A stretch of DNA of 64,000 bases from Owenia fusiformis (Eukaryota; Annelida; Polychaeta; Sabellida; Oweniidae): contig CAIIXF020000001.1 in assembly GCA_903813345.2 (NCBI GenBank), forward strand, positions 51,723,885-51,787,884. Reading direction: 5' to 3'. The notes below the pieces were generated by a model, which was given only the letters and a program-made list of their open reading frames with translations, had not been told where the DNA came from and searched no databases. The translations under genes and the position numbers were made by a program. Position 1 is the stretch's first letter. Each line of letters starts with the position of its first letter. This document shows positions 63,366-64,000 of this stretch, in pieces.

Positions 63366-63609
63366 TTCGTATTTCCCTGTGTTTCGTTTTTCTTGGATTT
63401 GCAATCAGAATTTGGATCTAATTATAAAATTAGGTTTTAAACACCCCTGATACAATTAACGATTCCTTTGATTTAAGCACTTTTGAAAAACATAAGCTAA
63501 CTTTTTGTTACAGTCGCCTTAACAAAAGAACATACTTAATACGCAATCAATGAAGAAACTCCAAGATTGACACATTGAAATAGATAACAATTGTCTTAAA
63601 GATGGGTGA

Positions 63610-63790
63610 TGTTTGCGATTGATCTGGGCAGGGTAAGACCTATCGCAACGTTTTGGCCAGTTGCGATTGGAACATCTTTCAATTTGCGATTGCATTGCGC
63701 ATACAGGCTGAGAGGATGATACAGGTACAAACCCTGATTGTGATTGAAATTGCGTTGCATTGTAGTGCGCTTGCGAATCTGCATTGCGAC
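63610..63790. repeat. Cluster of TTGCGATTG-type words
   Basis: About ten variants of TTGCGATTG, ATTGCGTTG or their complements lie within 180 bases. No regular period is evident and the overlapping open frames on both strands are probably a result of the biased composition. Confidence 0.5.
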
Positions 63791-64000
63791 GGAGCGGGTG
63801 AAGAGGCATTATCAGTTTTCCAACGGTACAAAATTAATTTATATATCGTAACTTTACAGTACCGTTCTGAATCAAATATACTCATTTATTCAAAAATATG
63901 CAAAATAATGGAGTGATGACGTCACAATCAATATGCAAATTAGCTAATTTGCATCAAAGTAAGTTCCAAAACTTGAACTTTTAATTCTCTTTAATTTGAT

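Overview
The window is nuclear DNA from an animal. Genes are split into many short exons with GT/AG introns, intergenic DNA is AT-rich, and folded-back transposon remnants are common. The proteins point to a marine bilaterian invertebrate (a lophotrochozoan or an invertebrate deuterostome), but I cannot place it more precisely. There is no operon structure, no CRISPR array, and I recognised no tRNA or rRNA gene.

Layout from left to right. (1) 1-3545, plus strand: the 3' end of a gene for a single-pass membrane protein with at least two copies of an extracellular domain I cannot name. Its intron 2 holds a folded-back Tc1/IS630-like transposon (1465-2972). (2) 3546-6159: repeats, including an 886-bp palindrome. 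(3) 6160-15382, minus strand: a ten-exon gene predicted to encode 713 residues with three near-identical BRCT domains, a lysine-rich heptad repeat, a PBZ (poly(ADP-ribose)-binding) zinc finger and an F-box. I regard this as the most interesting locus: the architecture suggests a PAR-directed SCF ubiquitin-ligase receptor. (4) 15383-19797: no supported gene; MITE-like elements and a 22-bp tandem repeat. (5) 19798-44164, minus strand: a complete 32-exon RIC1 gene (Rab6 GEF subunit), predicted 1416 residues, with an ETS/YY1-type promoter just upstream and many MITEs in its introns. (6) 44165-50363: two kinds of non-autonomous transposon, including a tandem pair of ~810-bp elements that are themselves internally duplicated. 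(7) 50364-50650, plus strand: the first coding exon of a class A peptide-type GPCR; its remaining exons are not recognisable in the window. (8) 50651-64000: no further supported exon, but a 20-bp minisatellite and several palindromes.

The genes have no evident joint function. RIC1 acts in Golgi trafficking; the BRCT-PBZ-F-box protein would act in the nucleus in DNA-damage or PARP signalling and ubiquitination; the two plus-strand genes encode surface proteins. Exon limits were set by hand from splice-site consensus and reading-phase continuity. For RIC1 they were also checked against remembered family motifs. No alignment or search could be run.
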